Both the position numbers and the translations under genes were made by a program. 33,420 bases of DNA, taken from positions 1 to 33,420 of the forward strand of contig JACUUV010000031.1 in assembly GCA_014859095.1 (NCBI GenBank), read 5' to 3'. The notes below the pieces were generated by a model. The model had not been told where the DNA came from. It did no database searches and saw only the letters and a list, made by a program, of their open reading frames with translations. The DNA comes from Clostridia bacterium. GTDB lineage: Bacteria > Bacillota > Clostridia > Peptostreptococcales > Acidaminobacteraceae. This document shows, in pieces, positions 25,263 to 33,420 of the stretch (position 1 is its first letter; each line of letters begins with the position of its first letter).

Positions 25263-26453
25263 ATGTATAACAAAAAGACGATTGAAGATATTGCGGTAAC
25301 GGGTAAGAAAGTGCTCGTAAGATGCGATTTCAATGTTCCGATTCAAGAAGGCAAAATTACAGATGAAAATAGGATTTTAGGTGCAATGCCTACAATTGAG
25401 TATTTGGTCAAAAATGGAGCTAGAGTCATATTATGCTCACACCTTGGCAAACCGAAAGCATTTACACCAGAGTTCAGTTTGGCACCGGTTGCGGAAAGAT
25501 TGTCCGAGCTAATTGGACAAAAGGTTGTGTTCCATTCTGAAGAGGAAGTTGTCGGTCCTGAATCAATTGAAGCCGCAGCAGCTCTTACAGATGGTCAAGT
25601 AATGCTCCTTGAAAATACAAGATTCAGAAAAGAAGAGACTAAAAATGGTGTGGAATTCTCAAAAGACTTGGCTTCCTTGGCTGATCTGTTTGTGAATGAC
25701 GCATTTGGTACAGCACATAGAGCACACTCGTCCACTGTAGGTGTGACTGAATTCATAAAAGAATCAGTTTGCGGCTATCTGATCCAAAAGGAGCTCAAGT
25801 TCCTCGGAGAGGCTGTTGATCGTCCTGAAAGACCATTCTGTGCGATTTTGGGTGGCGCTAAAGTTTCGGATAAAATCAAGGTCATAGAGAATCTTTTGAC
25901 CAAAGTGGATACTTTGATCATTGGTGGTGGTATGGCTTACACATTCCTGAAAGCACTCGGTTATGAGGTTGGCAATTCACTTGTGGAGACTGATAAAATA
26001 GAATACGCAAAAGAAATGCTCGATAACGCTAAAGCAAAAGGCGTCTCTATGATGCTTCCAGTGGATCATATCGTCGCCACAGTGTTCAATAAAGACGCTG
26101 AACCGATTGTCACAGAAGATGAAAACATATCCGAGGGACAAATGGGTCTCGATATAGGACCTAAGACCGCAGCACTTTACGCTGAAGCGGCATCGAAAGC
26201 AAAAACAATCATTTGGAACGGTCCCATGGGCGTTTTTGAATTTGAGAATTTTGCAAAAGGAACTATTGCAGTGGCTAAGGCCCTTGCAGATTCTGACGCT
26301 ACTACAGTAATCGGTGGGGGAGACAGTGCGGCCGCAGTCAACATACTTGGCTTTGGTGACCGTATGACTCACATATCTACCGGTGGTGGTGCTTCTCTTG
26401 AATTCCTTGAAGGTTTGGTACTACCTGGAATAGAAGCACTCAACGACAAATAG
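25263..26453 (+). CDS. pgk: Phosphoglycerate kinase
   Basis: A 396-residue two-domain kinase making ATP from 1,3-bisphosphoglycerate. The signature [10 protein letters not shown] is at about residues 17-26. The substrate loops SHLGKPK and [15 protein letters not shown], the nucleotide-site GGAKVSDKI, and the C-terminal [10 protein letters not shown] and [10 protein letters not shown] blocks are all intact. The start is the ATG at 25263, after TGGAGG; an in-frame ATG at 25242 places the ribosome site inside the coding region. It lies eight bases before tpiA. Confidence 0.97.
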   Translation: MYNKKTIEDIAVTGKKVLVRCDFNVPIQEGKITDENRILGAMPTIEYLVKNGARVILCSHLGKPKAFTPEFSLAPVAERLSELIGQKVVFHSEEEVVGPESIEAAAALTDGQVMLLENTRFRKEETKNGVEFSKDLASLADLFVNDAFGTAHRAHSSTVGVTEFIKESVCGYLIQKELKFLGEAVDRPERPFCAILGGAKVSDKIKVIENLLTKVDTLIIGGGMAYTFLKALGYEVGNSLVETDKIEYAKEMLDNAKAKGVSMMLPVDHIVATVFNKDAEPIVTEDENISEGQMGLDIGPKTAALYAEAASKAKTIIWNGPMGVFEFENFAKGTIAVAKALADSDATTVIGGGDSAAAVNILGFGDRMTHISTGGGASLEFLEGLVLPGIEALNDK

Positions 26454-26461
26454 GAGGACCA

Positions 26462-27208
26462 ATGAGAAAACCAATAATAGCTGGAAACTGGAAAATGCAT
26501 AAAACTGTGGCTGAAGGGGTTGCATTCGTAAGTCTCATCAAGCCAGAGGTTGTGGATACAGATGTGGAAGTACTTGTATGCGCTCCATTCACAATGCTAC
26601 CTAGCCTTGTGGAAGCCGCAAAAGGCTCCAATATAAAAATTGGCGCGCAAAACATGCATTTCGAAGATTTTGGTGCCTATACCGGTGAAGTCAGTGCAGA
26701 TATGTTACTGGACATCGGTGTGACACATGTCATCATTGGACACTCAGAAAGAAGACAATACTTCGCTGAGACCGACGAGACAGTAAATTTGAAGACGCTG
26801 AAAGCGCTTTCAAAAGGACTTGTTCCTGTGGTTTGCTGCGGTGAGACACTGGAGCAAAGAGAAGCGGGAGAAACAAAGGACATTTGTAAAACACAAATCG
26901 TAAAAGCTTTTGAGAACATCTCGGCTCAGGACGCCGTCAAAGTCGTTGTGGCTTATGAGCCAATCTGGGCAATCGGCACCGGTAAAACGGCGAGCAGTCA
27001 AGATGCAAACGATGTTATTTCATATATTAGAGAAGTCATCGAGTCCGTTTACGGCGATGAAGTCTCAGAAGAAGTTAGAATTCAATACGGTGGTAGCGTC
27101 AAACCTGCCAATGTTGAAGAAATTATGAATGAAGCGGATATCGACGGTGCACTTGTCGGTGGAGCAAGTCTGGAAGCAGATAGCTTCGTTCAATTGGTCA
27201 ATTTTTAA
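26462..27208 (+). CDS. tpiA: Triosephosphate isomerase
   Basis: A 248-residue TIM barrel interconverting dihydroxyacetone phosphate and glyceraldehyde-3-phosphate. Catalytic residues are K11 in GNWKMHK, H94 in IIGHSERR and E166 in AYEPIWAIGTG. The C-terminal phosphate loop IDGALVGGASL is present. TAGGAGG precedes the ATG. It sits between pgk and gpmI with gaps of 8 and 12 bases, so it is in the same operon. Confidence 0.97.
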   Translation: MRKPIIAGNWKMHKTVAEGVAFVSLIKPEVVDTDVEVLVCAPFTMLPSLVEAAKGSNIKIGAQNMHFEDFGAYTGEVSADMLLDIGVTHVIIGHSERRQYFAETDETVNLKTLKALSKGLVPVVCCGETLEQREAGETKDICKTQIVKAFENISAQDAVKVVVAYEPIWAIGTGKTASSQDANDVISYIREVIESVYGDEVSEEVRIQYGGSVKPANVEEIMNEADIDGALVGGASLEADSFVQLVNF

Positions 27209-27220
27209 GGAGCTGAACAC

Positions 27221-28747
27221 ATGAAAAAACCAACTGCAATAATCATCATGGACGGATGGGGACAAAGTGACAGTGTTAGCGGTAATGCCGTTGCGATGGC
27301 AGATAAACCGAACTACGATCGCCTCATTCAAAAATACCCGAATACTTTGATTGCAGCAAGTGGACTTGATGTAGGACTTCCCGATGGTCAAATGGGGAAC
27401 TCTGAAGTCGGTCACTTGAACATAGGCGCTGGCAGAGTGATTTATCAGGAACTTACGAGAATCACAAAATCTATTTTGGATGGTGACTTTTTCACGAATA
27501 AGGAACTGGTCGGCGCAATGGAGCACGCTAAAGCAAACGGCACAAAACTACACACCTGGGGTTTACTATCGGATGGTGGGGTACACAGTCACATAGATCA
27601 CTTGAAAGCGCTTATAAAAATGGCCAAAGACTTCGGTCTTGAGAACATTTATGTACATGCTTTCATGGATGGAAGAGACACTTCCCCAACTTCCGGAATT
27701 GATTACATCAAGGAACTAGAAGCCTACATGAAGGAAGTGGATTTTGGCAAAATTGCCAGTGTTTCAGGAAGATATTATTCGATGGACAGGGACAAAAGAT
27801 GGGAACGTATCGAAAAATCCTATCAGATGTTGGTTCATGGCATTGGAAATATTTCCGAGTCTGCAGTGGAGGTCATGGAAAAGACATATGAGGCGGGAAT
27901 AACAGATGAATTTGTTTTGCCAACTGTAATTGTGGAAAACGGAAGTCCTGTCGCAACAGTCGGTGCAAATGATGCAGTTGTGTTCTTCAACTTCAGACCC
28001 GATCGTGCAAGAGAGATTACACGTGCCATTGTAGATGTGGACTTTAACGGTTTCAAAAGAGATTACTTCGAAACCAAGTATGTCGGCTTTACCCAATACG
28101 ACAAAACGATTGAAAACATCGAAATCGCCTATGCACAACAATCCATCGATAACACGATGGGTGAGTATTTATCGAATCTAGGCAAGACTCAACTGAGAAT
28201 TGCCGAGACAGAGAAATACGCACATGTGACTTTCTTCTTCAACGGTGGCGTGGAAGCACCGAATGCGGGAGAAGATCGCGTTTTAATCGAATCTCCAAAA
28301 GTTGCGACTTATGATTTGAAACCGGAAATGTCCGCATATGAAATGACAGACAGGCTTCTAGATGAACTCAATCGCGACTATTATGATTTCATCATCATCA
28401 ACTATGCGAATCCCGATATGGTTGGTCATACGGGCATTATAGAGGCAGCTGTGAAGGCTGTGGAAGTTGTTGATGAGTGTCTCGGAAAAGTGGTTTCAAA
28501 ACTTGAAGAGAAGCAAGGGGCATTCCTCATTACATCGGATCATGGCAACGCGGAGCAAATGCTCACAGAAGATGGCAAACCATTTACAGCACACTCCACC
28601 AACCATGTTCCTTGTATACTTGGCGGAGCGGGAAATGTGAAACTCAGTGGTGAAGGCAAACTTTGTGACCTTGCACCGACAGTACTTGAACTTATGGGGC
28701 TGGATAAGCCGCAGGAAATGACTGGAAATTCAATCATTATAAAATAA
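27221..28747 (+). CDS. gpmI: Phosphoglycerate mutase, 2,3-bisphosphoglycerate-independent
   Basis: A 508-residue Mn2+-dependent mutase of the alkaline phosphatase superfamily converting 3- to 2-phosphoglycerate. The metal aspartate D11 is in IIMDGWG, the phosphoserine is S61 in GNSEVGHLNIG, and the metal sites NYANPDMVGHTG and TSDHGNAEQM follow in the C-terminal part. DGRDTSP is the substrate loop. Length is normal. AAGGAG precedes the ATG. It has no need for the histidine-type mutase fold, so the histidine phosphatase earlier in the window is not required for glycolysis. Confidence 0.97.
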   Translation: MKKPTAIIIMDGWGQSDSVSGNAVAMADKPNYDRLIQKYPNTLIAASGLDVGLPDGQMGNSEVGHLNIGAGRVIYQELTRITKSILDGDFFTNKELVGAMEHAKANGTKLHTWGLLSDGGVHSHIDHLKALIKMAKDFGLENIYVHAFMDGRDTSPTSGIDYIKELEAYMKEVDFGKIASVSGRYYSMDRDKRWERIEKSYQMLVHGIGNISESAVEVMEKTYEAGITDEFVLPTVIVENGSPVATVGANDAVVFFNFRPDRAREITRAIVDVDFNGFKRDYFETKYVGFTQYDKTIENIEIAYAQQSIDNTMGEYLSNLGKTQLRIAETEKYAHVTFFFNGGVEAPNAGEDRVLIESPKVATYDLKPEMSAYEMTDRLLDELNRDYYDFIIINYANPDMVGHTGIIEAAVKAVEVVDECLGKVVSKLEEKQGAFLITSDHGNAEQMLTEDGKPFTAHSTNHVPCILGGAGNVKLSGEGKLCDLAPTVLELMGLDKPQEMTGNSIIIK

Positions 28748-28752
28748 AATAA

Positions 28753-30060
<1,308 letters not shown>

Positions 30061-30076
30061 TCATTAATTCATTGGC

Positions 30077-30109
30077 TTTACCCACTTTGAGAAAACTCAA
30101 AATGGTAAA
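30077..30109 (+). other. Stem-loop in the eno 3' untranslated region
   Basis: TTTA-c-CCA-c-TTTGAG pairs with CTCAAA-a-TGG-TAAA around AAAA, with one bulge and one mismatch. No T run follows, so it is not a terminator. It may protect the mRNA end or serve in processing. Confidence 0.55.
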
Positions 30110-30141
30110 AATAAAAGCAAATCTTGATTACACACAAAGGT

Positions 30142-30186
30142 AGCATGGGCTTGGTGGACAGCAACCACCAAGCTTTATGCTTTTTT
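30142..30186 (+). terminator. Intrinsic terminator of the glycolytic operon
   Basis: GCTTGGTGG pairs perfectly with CCACCAAGC (7-base loop). An outer helix AGCAT with ATGCT extends the stem across an internal loop. Six T residues follow from the end of the outer helix. Confidence 0.92.
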
Positions 30187-30207
30187 GATAAAAAAATAAT
30201 GAATGAA

Positions 30208-30236
30208 TTGTATTTTAAGGTTTACTGTGTTAAAAT
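30208..30236 (+). promoter_or_regulatory. Promoter of secG
   Basis: TTGTAT (30208-30213), a 17-base spacer and TAAAAT (30231-30236), with TG one base before the -10. It lies about 37 bases upstream of the secG start codon. Confidence 0.65.
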
Positions 30237-30272
30237 ACCTATGTTAAGCAAGTGAAATGGAGGTGTAGAAGA

Positions 30273-30503
30273 ATGGACGTTGTTTTGAATGCTTTATTGA
30301 TCGTATCATCACTCATTTTAATCGCGAGTATTTTATTACAATCCGGTAAATCAGCAGGATTATCAGGCGCTATAGGCGGCGGTGCTGAACAGCTCTGGGG
30401 TAAGAATAAGGCGAGAGATTATGACGCAAAGTTCGACAAAATCACAAAAATATCGGCAGTCGTGTTTATGGTATCGGCGCTGGCGATGGCTTATATACAA
30501 TAA
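30273..30503 (+). CDS. secG: SecG, preprotein translocase subunit
   Basis: A 76-residue protein of SecG length and pattern: a hydrophobic helix (about residues 3-23), the conserved ILLQSGKSAGLSGAIGGG hinge, a short polar loop and a second helix near the C-terminus (VVFMVSALAMAYI). It is the accessory membrane subunit of the SecYEG channel. The ATG at 30273 follows GGAGG by eight bases; an in-frame GTG at 30252 contains that site and is rejected. The last codons and stop lie within a long palindrome that forms its terminator. Its place after eno and near rnr is standard in Firmicutes. Confidence 0.93.
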   Translation: MDVVLNALLIVSSLILIASILLQSGKSAGLSGAIGGGAEQLWGKNKARDYDAKFDKITKISAVVFMVSALAMAYIQ

Positions 30504-30536
30504 TTAGCTGATCAGCTAATTATTGTATATTTTTTT
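30493..30536 (+). terminator. Terminator formed by a 38-base perfect palindrome over the secG stop codon
   Basis: Bases 30493-30511 are the exact reverse complement of 30512-30530, giving a 19-bp inverted repeat without spacer, centred on AGCTGATCAGCT. Six T residues follow. It includes the last three codons and the stop of secG. Confidence 0.88.
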
Positions 30537-30588
30537 CATAAGGGAATTATTCATTATTTTTTTATCAAATGTGGGGAGGAATGAATTA

Positions 30589-32571
30589 ATGAACTACGCA
30601 TTGCTGTCGGCAAGCGCAGGTGTTTTGGCACTTGTTTTTGCTGCTTTTCTTGTGGTTAGAAAAATAAACACGATTACTGTAAACCATAAAAGGATGAATG
30701 AGATCGCTTCATACATCCACGAAGGTGCCATGGCATTTCTTAAAAGAGAATATAAAGTACTTGTCATTTTTTCAATTGTATTGGCAATCGCAATCACTTT
30801 TGGACTGCAGAGTTATAAAACCGCAATCGCATTTTTGGTAGGTGCCTTTTTCTCGGCATTGGCCGGTTTCATAGGTATGCAAGTCGCCACAAAAGCCAAT
30901 GTCAGAACAGCTTTCGCAGCAAAAGAGAGTGGCATGAACAAAGCGCTATCCGTTGCATTTTCAGGCGGAGCCGTCATGGGTATGTCCGTTGTCGGTCTTG
31001 GTCTACTTGGCGTAAGCGTTTTGTATTACATTTTTGACGATATACAAATTGTTACCGGATTTGGTCTTGGTGCATCCTCAATCGCACTTTTTGCGCGTGT
31101 TGGCGGTGGTATCTACACCAAAGCAGCCGATGTCGGCGCTGACCTTGTCGGAAAAGTGGAAGCGGGCATTCCGGAAGACGATCCACGTAACCCCGCTGTT
31201 ATCGCTGATAACGTAGGTGACAACGTAGGTGACGTCGCGGGCATGGGCGCGGACTTATTTGAATCCTATGTCGGTTCGATCATTGCTTCTATCACACTTG
31301 GACTTGTAGCGTTCGGTATTGCTGGAGCTTACTTCCCACTTGTTCTTTCAGCAATCGGAATATTGGCATCCATCATCGGTACCTTCTTTGTAAAAAGTGA
31401 CGAGAAATCCGACCCACATAAGGCACTCAAAAAATCGACTTACGTTAGTGGATTAATTGTACTTGTATCTGCATTTTTCCTAAGCAATTATTTCTTTGGT
31501 TCACTCGATGCATTTTTTGCGATCACTGCGGGCCTCCTTTGCGGTATATTGATTGGTGTGGTCACTGAAATTTACACTTCAGGCGATTATAAATACGTAA
31601 AAAGAATAGCTGAACAATCTTTGACAGGTGCTGCAACTACCATCATCTCAGGTTTGAGTATCGGTATGCTTTCCACATTATGGCCAATCATCTTCATATC
31701 AACAGCTACTTTGGTTGCTTATGAATTTGCCGGACTATACGGAATCGCGCTTGCTGCGGTAGGTATGCTTTCAACTGCGGGTATCACCGTTGCGGTTGAT
31801 GCTTATGGTCCGATCGCAGACAATGCGGGTGGAATCGCTGAAATGAGTGAATTACCTAAAGAAGTCAGAAAAATCACAGATAAATTGGATGCCGTAGGTA
31901 ACACGACCGCTGCAATCGGTAAGGGATTTGCAATCGGTTCTGCCGCACTTACTGCACTTGCATTATTTGCATCATATTCACAAGCTGTAGGACTTACGAC
32001 CATCAACATCCTCAATCCAAAAGTGGTTGTAGGACTGTTCATCGGTGGTATGCTTCCATTTATTTTCTCCGCACTCACTATGGAGTCGGTTGGTAAAGCC
32101 GCTTATGAAATGATCGAGGAAGTTCGTAGACAGTTCAAGACAATCGATGGCATCATGGAAGGCACTGGAACTCCTGACTACGCACGTTGTGTGGATATCA
32201 GTACGACTGCTGCCCTTAGAGAAATGATGCTTCCAGGTCTCATGGCCGTACTATCACCTATCGCTGTAGGTCTATTACTTGGTGGAGAAGCACTCGGCGG
32301 AATGCTTGCGGGATCACTGGTAACTGGTGTTTTACTTGCAATATTTATGGCCAATGCCGGTGGAGCTTGGGATAATGCCAAGAAATACGTCGAAGAAGGT
32401 CATTTCGGTGGTAAAGGTTCTGAAGCTCATAAGGCAAGTGTAGTTGGCGATACAGTAGGTGACCCTTTCAAAGACACCTCTGGCCCATCGATCAACATCC
32501 TGATCAAGCTGATGACCATAGTATCACTTGTATTTGCACCACTTTTCGTAGCAATGGGTTCCATTTTGTAA
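30589..32571 (+). CDS. hppA: Membrane-bound ion-pumping pyrophosphatase, K+-dependent type
   Basis: A 660-residue protein with about 16 hydrophobic helices, the normal length for bacterial membrane pyrophosphatases. It couples PPi hydrolysis to pumping of H+ or Na+. Substrate motifs are [11 protein letters not shown] (181-191) and [31 protein letters not shown] (first half 197-216), with a second aspartate cluster near the C-terminus ([15 protein letters not shown]). The K+ determinant position reads [10 protein letters not shown] (437-446): alanine at 441 where K+-independent enzymes have lysine, so it should need K+. Such enzymes are often Na+ pumps, but the ion is not settled by this. GGGGAGG precedes the ATG at 30589; the longer frame runs back into the secG palindrome. 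Confidence 0.95.
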   Translation: MNYALLSASAGVLALVFAAFLVVRKINTITVNHKRMNEIASYIHEGAMAFLKREYKVLVIFSIVLAIAITFGLQSYKTAIAFLVGAFFSALAGFIGMQVATKANVRTAFAAKESGMNKALSVAFSGGAVMGMSVVGLGLLGVSVLYYIFDDIQIVTGFGLGASSIALFARVGGGIYTKAADVGADLVGKVEAGIPEDDPRNPAVIADNVGDNVGDVAGMGADLFESYVGSIIASITLGLVAFGIAGAYFPLVLSAIGILASIIGTFFVKSDEKSDPHKALKKSTYVSGLIVLVSAFFLSNYFFGSLDAFFAITAGLLCGILIGVVTEIYTSGDYKYVKRIAEQSLTGAATTIISGLSIGMLSTLWPIIFISTATLVAYEFAGLYGIALAAVGMLSTAGITVAVDAYGPIADNAGGIAEMSELPKEVRKITDKLDAVGNTTAAIGKGFAIGSAALTALALFASYSQAVGLTTINILNPKVVVGLFIGGMLPFIFSALTMESVGKAAYEMIEEVRRQFKTIDGIMEGTGTPDYARCVDISTTAALREMMLPGLMAVLSPIAVGLLLGGEALGGMLAGSLVTGVLLAIFMANAGGAWDNAKKYVEEGHFGGKGSEAHKASVVGDTVGDPFKDTSGPSINILIKLMTIVSLVFAPLFVAMGSIL

Positions 32572-32588
32572 AATTGCATGATTACTAG

Positions 32589-32616
32589 GCACACTGCGTT
32601 TGCAGTGTGCTTTTTT
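32589..32616 (+). terminator. Intrinsic terminator after the pyrophosphatase gene
   Basis: GCACACTGC pairs perfectly with GCAGTGTGC around GTTT, followed by six T residues. Confidence 0.95.
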
Positions 32617-32621
32617 GCGCT

Positions 32622-32635
32622 TATAATGGTATAAT
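32622..32635 (+). promoter_or_regulatory. Tandem -10 elements of the rnr promoter
   Basis: TATAAT occurs twice, at 32622-32627 and 32630-32635. TTGCAG at 32600-32605 stands 16 bases before the first but lies in the terminator stem. Both would start transcription shortly before the rnr ribosome site. Confidence 0.5.
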
Positions 32636-32680
32636 GGAGTTAGTAGAAGCATGTCAGGTTATGCCGCTAAGGAGGCAGTT

Positions 32681-33420
32681 ATGGAAAAAGAGAAAATACT
32701 CGAATATTTGAAACTCAACAATGAAAAGCCGTTTTTGGAATTGGATCTGATGAATGCACTTGGAATCAGTGAAGCCGATCGTTCCACTTTCATTGCCACC
32801 ATGGAAGAATTGGAAGATGAAGGGAAAATCATAAAAACAAAAAAAGGCAAATATGCTTTGCCTGAGTTCTTTAAAATTTATGTTGGTAAAATTCAAATTG
32901 CCGTAAGAGGGTTTGGATTTGTGATTATAGAAAATGCCGAGATGAAAGATGTCTTTGTACCTGCCAGTGCCCTTATGGGCGCCATGAACGGCGACAAAGT
33001 CATGGTCAAACTCAACAAGGTCGGTGGAGAGAACCAAAAGAGCGAAGGAGAGGTCATCAAAATTGTCCTAAGAGCCAACTCGAGACTTGTCGGTACTTAT
33101 GAGGAGAGCAAGAATTTTGGATTTGTTGTGCCGGATGACCAGAAAATCCGTAAGGACATATTTGTGTCAAGAAACAACACGCTTGGAGCAAAACAAGGCG
33201 ACAAGGTAGTGCTCGAGGTTACAAAATGGCCTGAGGACAGGCGCAATCCCGAAGGCAAGATCGTTGAGATTCTCGGTCAATCCGGAGAGCCTGGTGTGGA
33301 CATCTTAGCGGTGATCCGTACATTCAATCTTCCGGAAGTGTTCAATCATAGAGTTTTGGAAGAGGCTGACAAGTTTCCGACAGAAGCTGAGCCAGACGAA
33401 ATCGTAAGAAGAGAAGATTT
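32681..33420 (+). CDS. rnr: Ribonuclease R, N-terminal part (runs off the window)
   Basis: The reading frame is open from ATG 32681 to the end of the window, about 246 codons of an enzyme normally 700-800 residues long. RNase R is a 3'-5' exoribonuclease of the RNB family that degrades structured RNA and works with tmRNA. Visible parts are the N-terminal winged helix (KILEYLKLNNEKPFLELDLM), the first cold-shock domain (VGKIQIAVRGFGFVIIENAE, VFVPASALMGAMNGDKVMV) and the second (LVGTYEESKNFGFVVPDD). The RNB catalytic domain is beyond the window edge. TAAGGAGG precedes the ATG by about six bases; an in-frame ATG at 32651 has a poorer site. In Firmicutes smpB usually follows. Confidence 0.93.
   Translation, partial: MEKEKILEYLKLNNEKPFLELDLMNALGISEADRSTFIATMEELEDEGKIIKTKKGKYALPEFFKIYVGKIQIAVRGFGFVIIENAEMKDVFVPASALMGAMNGDKVMVKLNKVGGENQKSEGEVIKIVLRANSRLVGTYEESKNFGFVVPDDQKIRKDIFVSRNNTLGAKQGDKVVLEVTKWPEDRRNPEGKIVEILGQSGEPGVDILAVIRTFNLPEVFNHRVLEEADKFPTEAEPDEIVRRED

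Overview
The window is about 33 kb of gene-dense chromosome with every recognisable gene on the + strand and no tRNA, rRNA, CRISPR array, prophage or insertion sequence that I can see. Gene content and order point to a low-to-moderate-GC anaerobic member of the Clostridia. The evidence is the rpoN-cggR-gap-pgk-tpiA-gpmI-eno order, a tetrahydrofolate riboswitch before an ECF folate transporter subunit, a TrxB/TrxA pair with clostridial-type active sites (CATCDAEFF and CEPC), a K+-dependent-type membrane pyrophosphatase, and strong GGAGG ribosome binding sites. PilZ and CheX proteins suggest a motile cell that uses c-di-GMP. Assignment to a genus is not possible from this sequence alone.

Layout. 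1-0.8 kb: the end of a pst phosphate-uptake operon (pstB tail, phoU) closed by a terminator. 0.8-6.0 kb: a cysteine desulfurase-family enzyme, a small broken or frame-shifted gene, glutaminyl-tRNA synthetase, a PilZ protein and an M3 oligoendopeptidase. 6.0-7.0 kb: THF riboswitch, folT, terminator. 7.0-12.8 kb: nth, a large FtsA-like ATPase with an unusual C-terminal extension, a DUF2225 zinc/TPR protein, a histidine phosphatase, uppP, cheX and trmL. 12.9-15.9 kb: a Na+/phosphate cotransporter with a PhoU-type tail, then trxB-trxA and a terminator. 15.9-21.3 kb: a long structured leader followed by a BMP-type nucleoside ABC importer (lipoprotein, double ATPase, two permeases). 21.3-30.2 kb: rpoN, then the glycolytic regulator cggR and the five lower-glycolysis genes. 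30.2-33.4 kb: secG, a membrane pyrophosphatase and the 5' part of rnr (RNase R), which runs off the window.

How the parts work together. The cggR operon carries glyceraldehyde-3-phosphate to phosphoenolpyruvate. A site matching the published B. subtilis CggR operator spacing, as I remember it, lies just upstream of the operon promoter, and a further half-site lies just downstream. The pyrophosphatase recovers ion-motive energy from PPi. TrxB/TrxA supply thiol reduction. The importer is probably for purine or other nucleosides.

Most of this region is ordinary core genome, and I do not see a clear new multi-gene system. The items most worth a second look are: (1) the FtsA-like protein whose C-terminal part contains beta-grasp-like segments; (2) a promoter-structure-terminator unit of about 145 nt in the leader of the nucleoside importer; (3) the CggR-like sites flanking the operon promoter; (4) a GAPDH that resembles the trypanosomatid glycosomal type; (5) a GTTGTATACAAC palindrome in the rpoN leader; and (6) the disrupted small gene before glnS.
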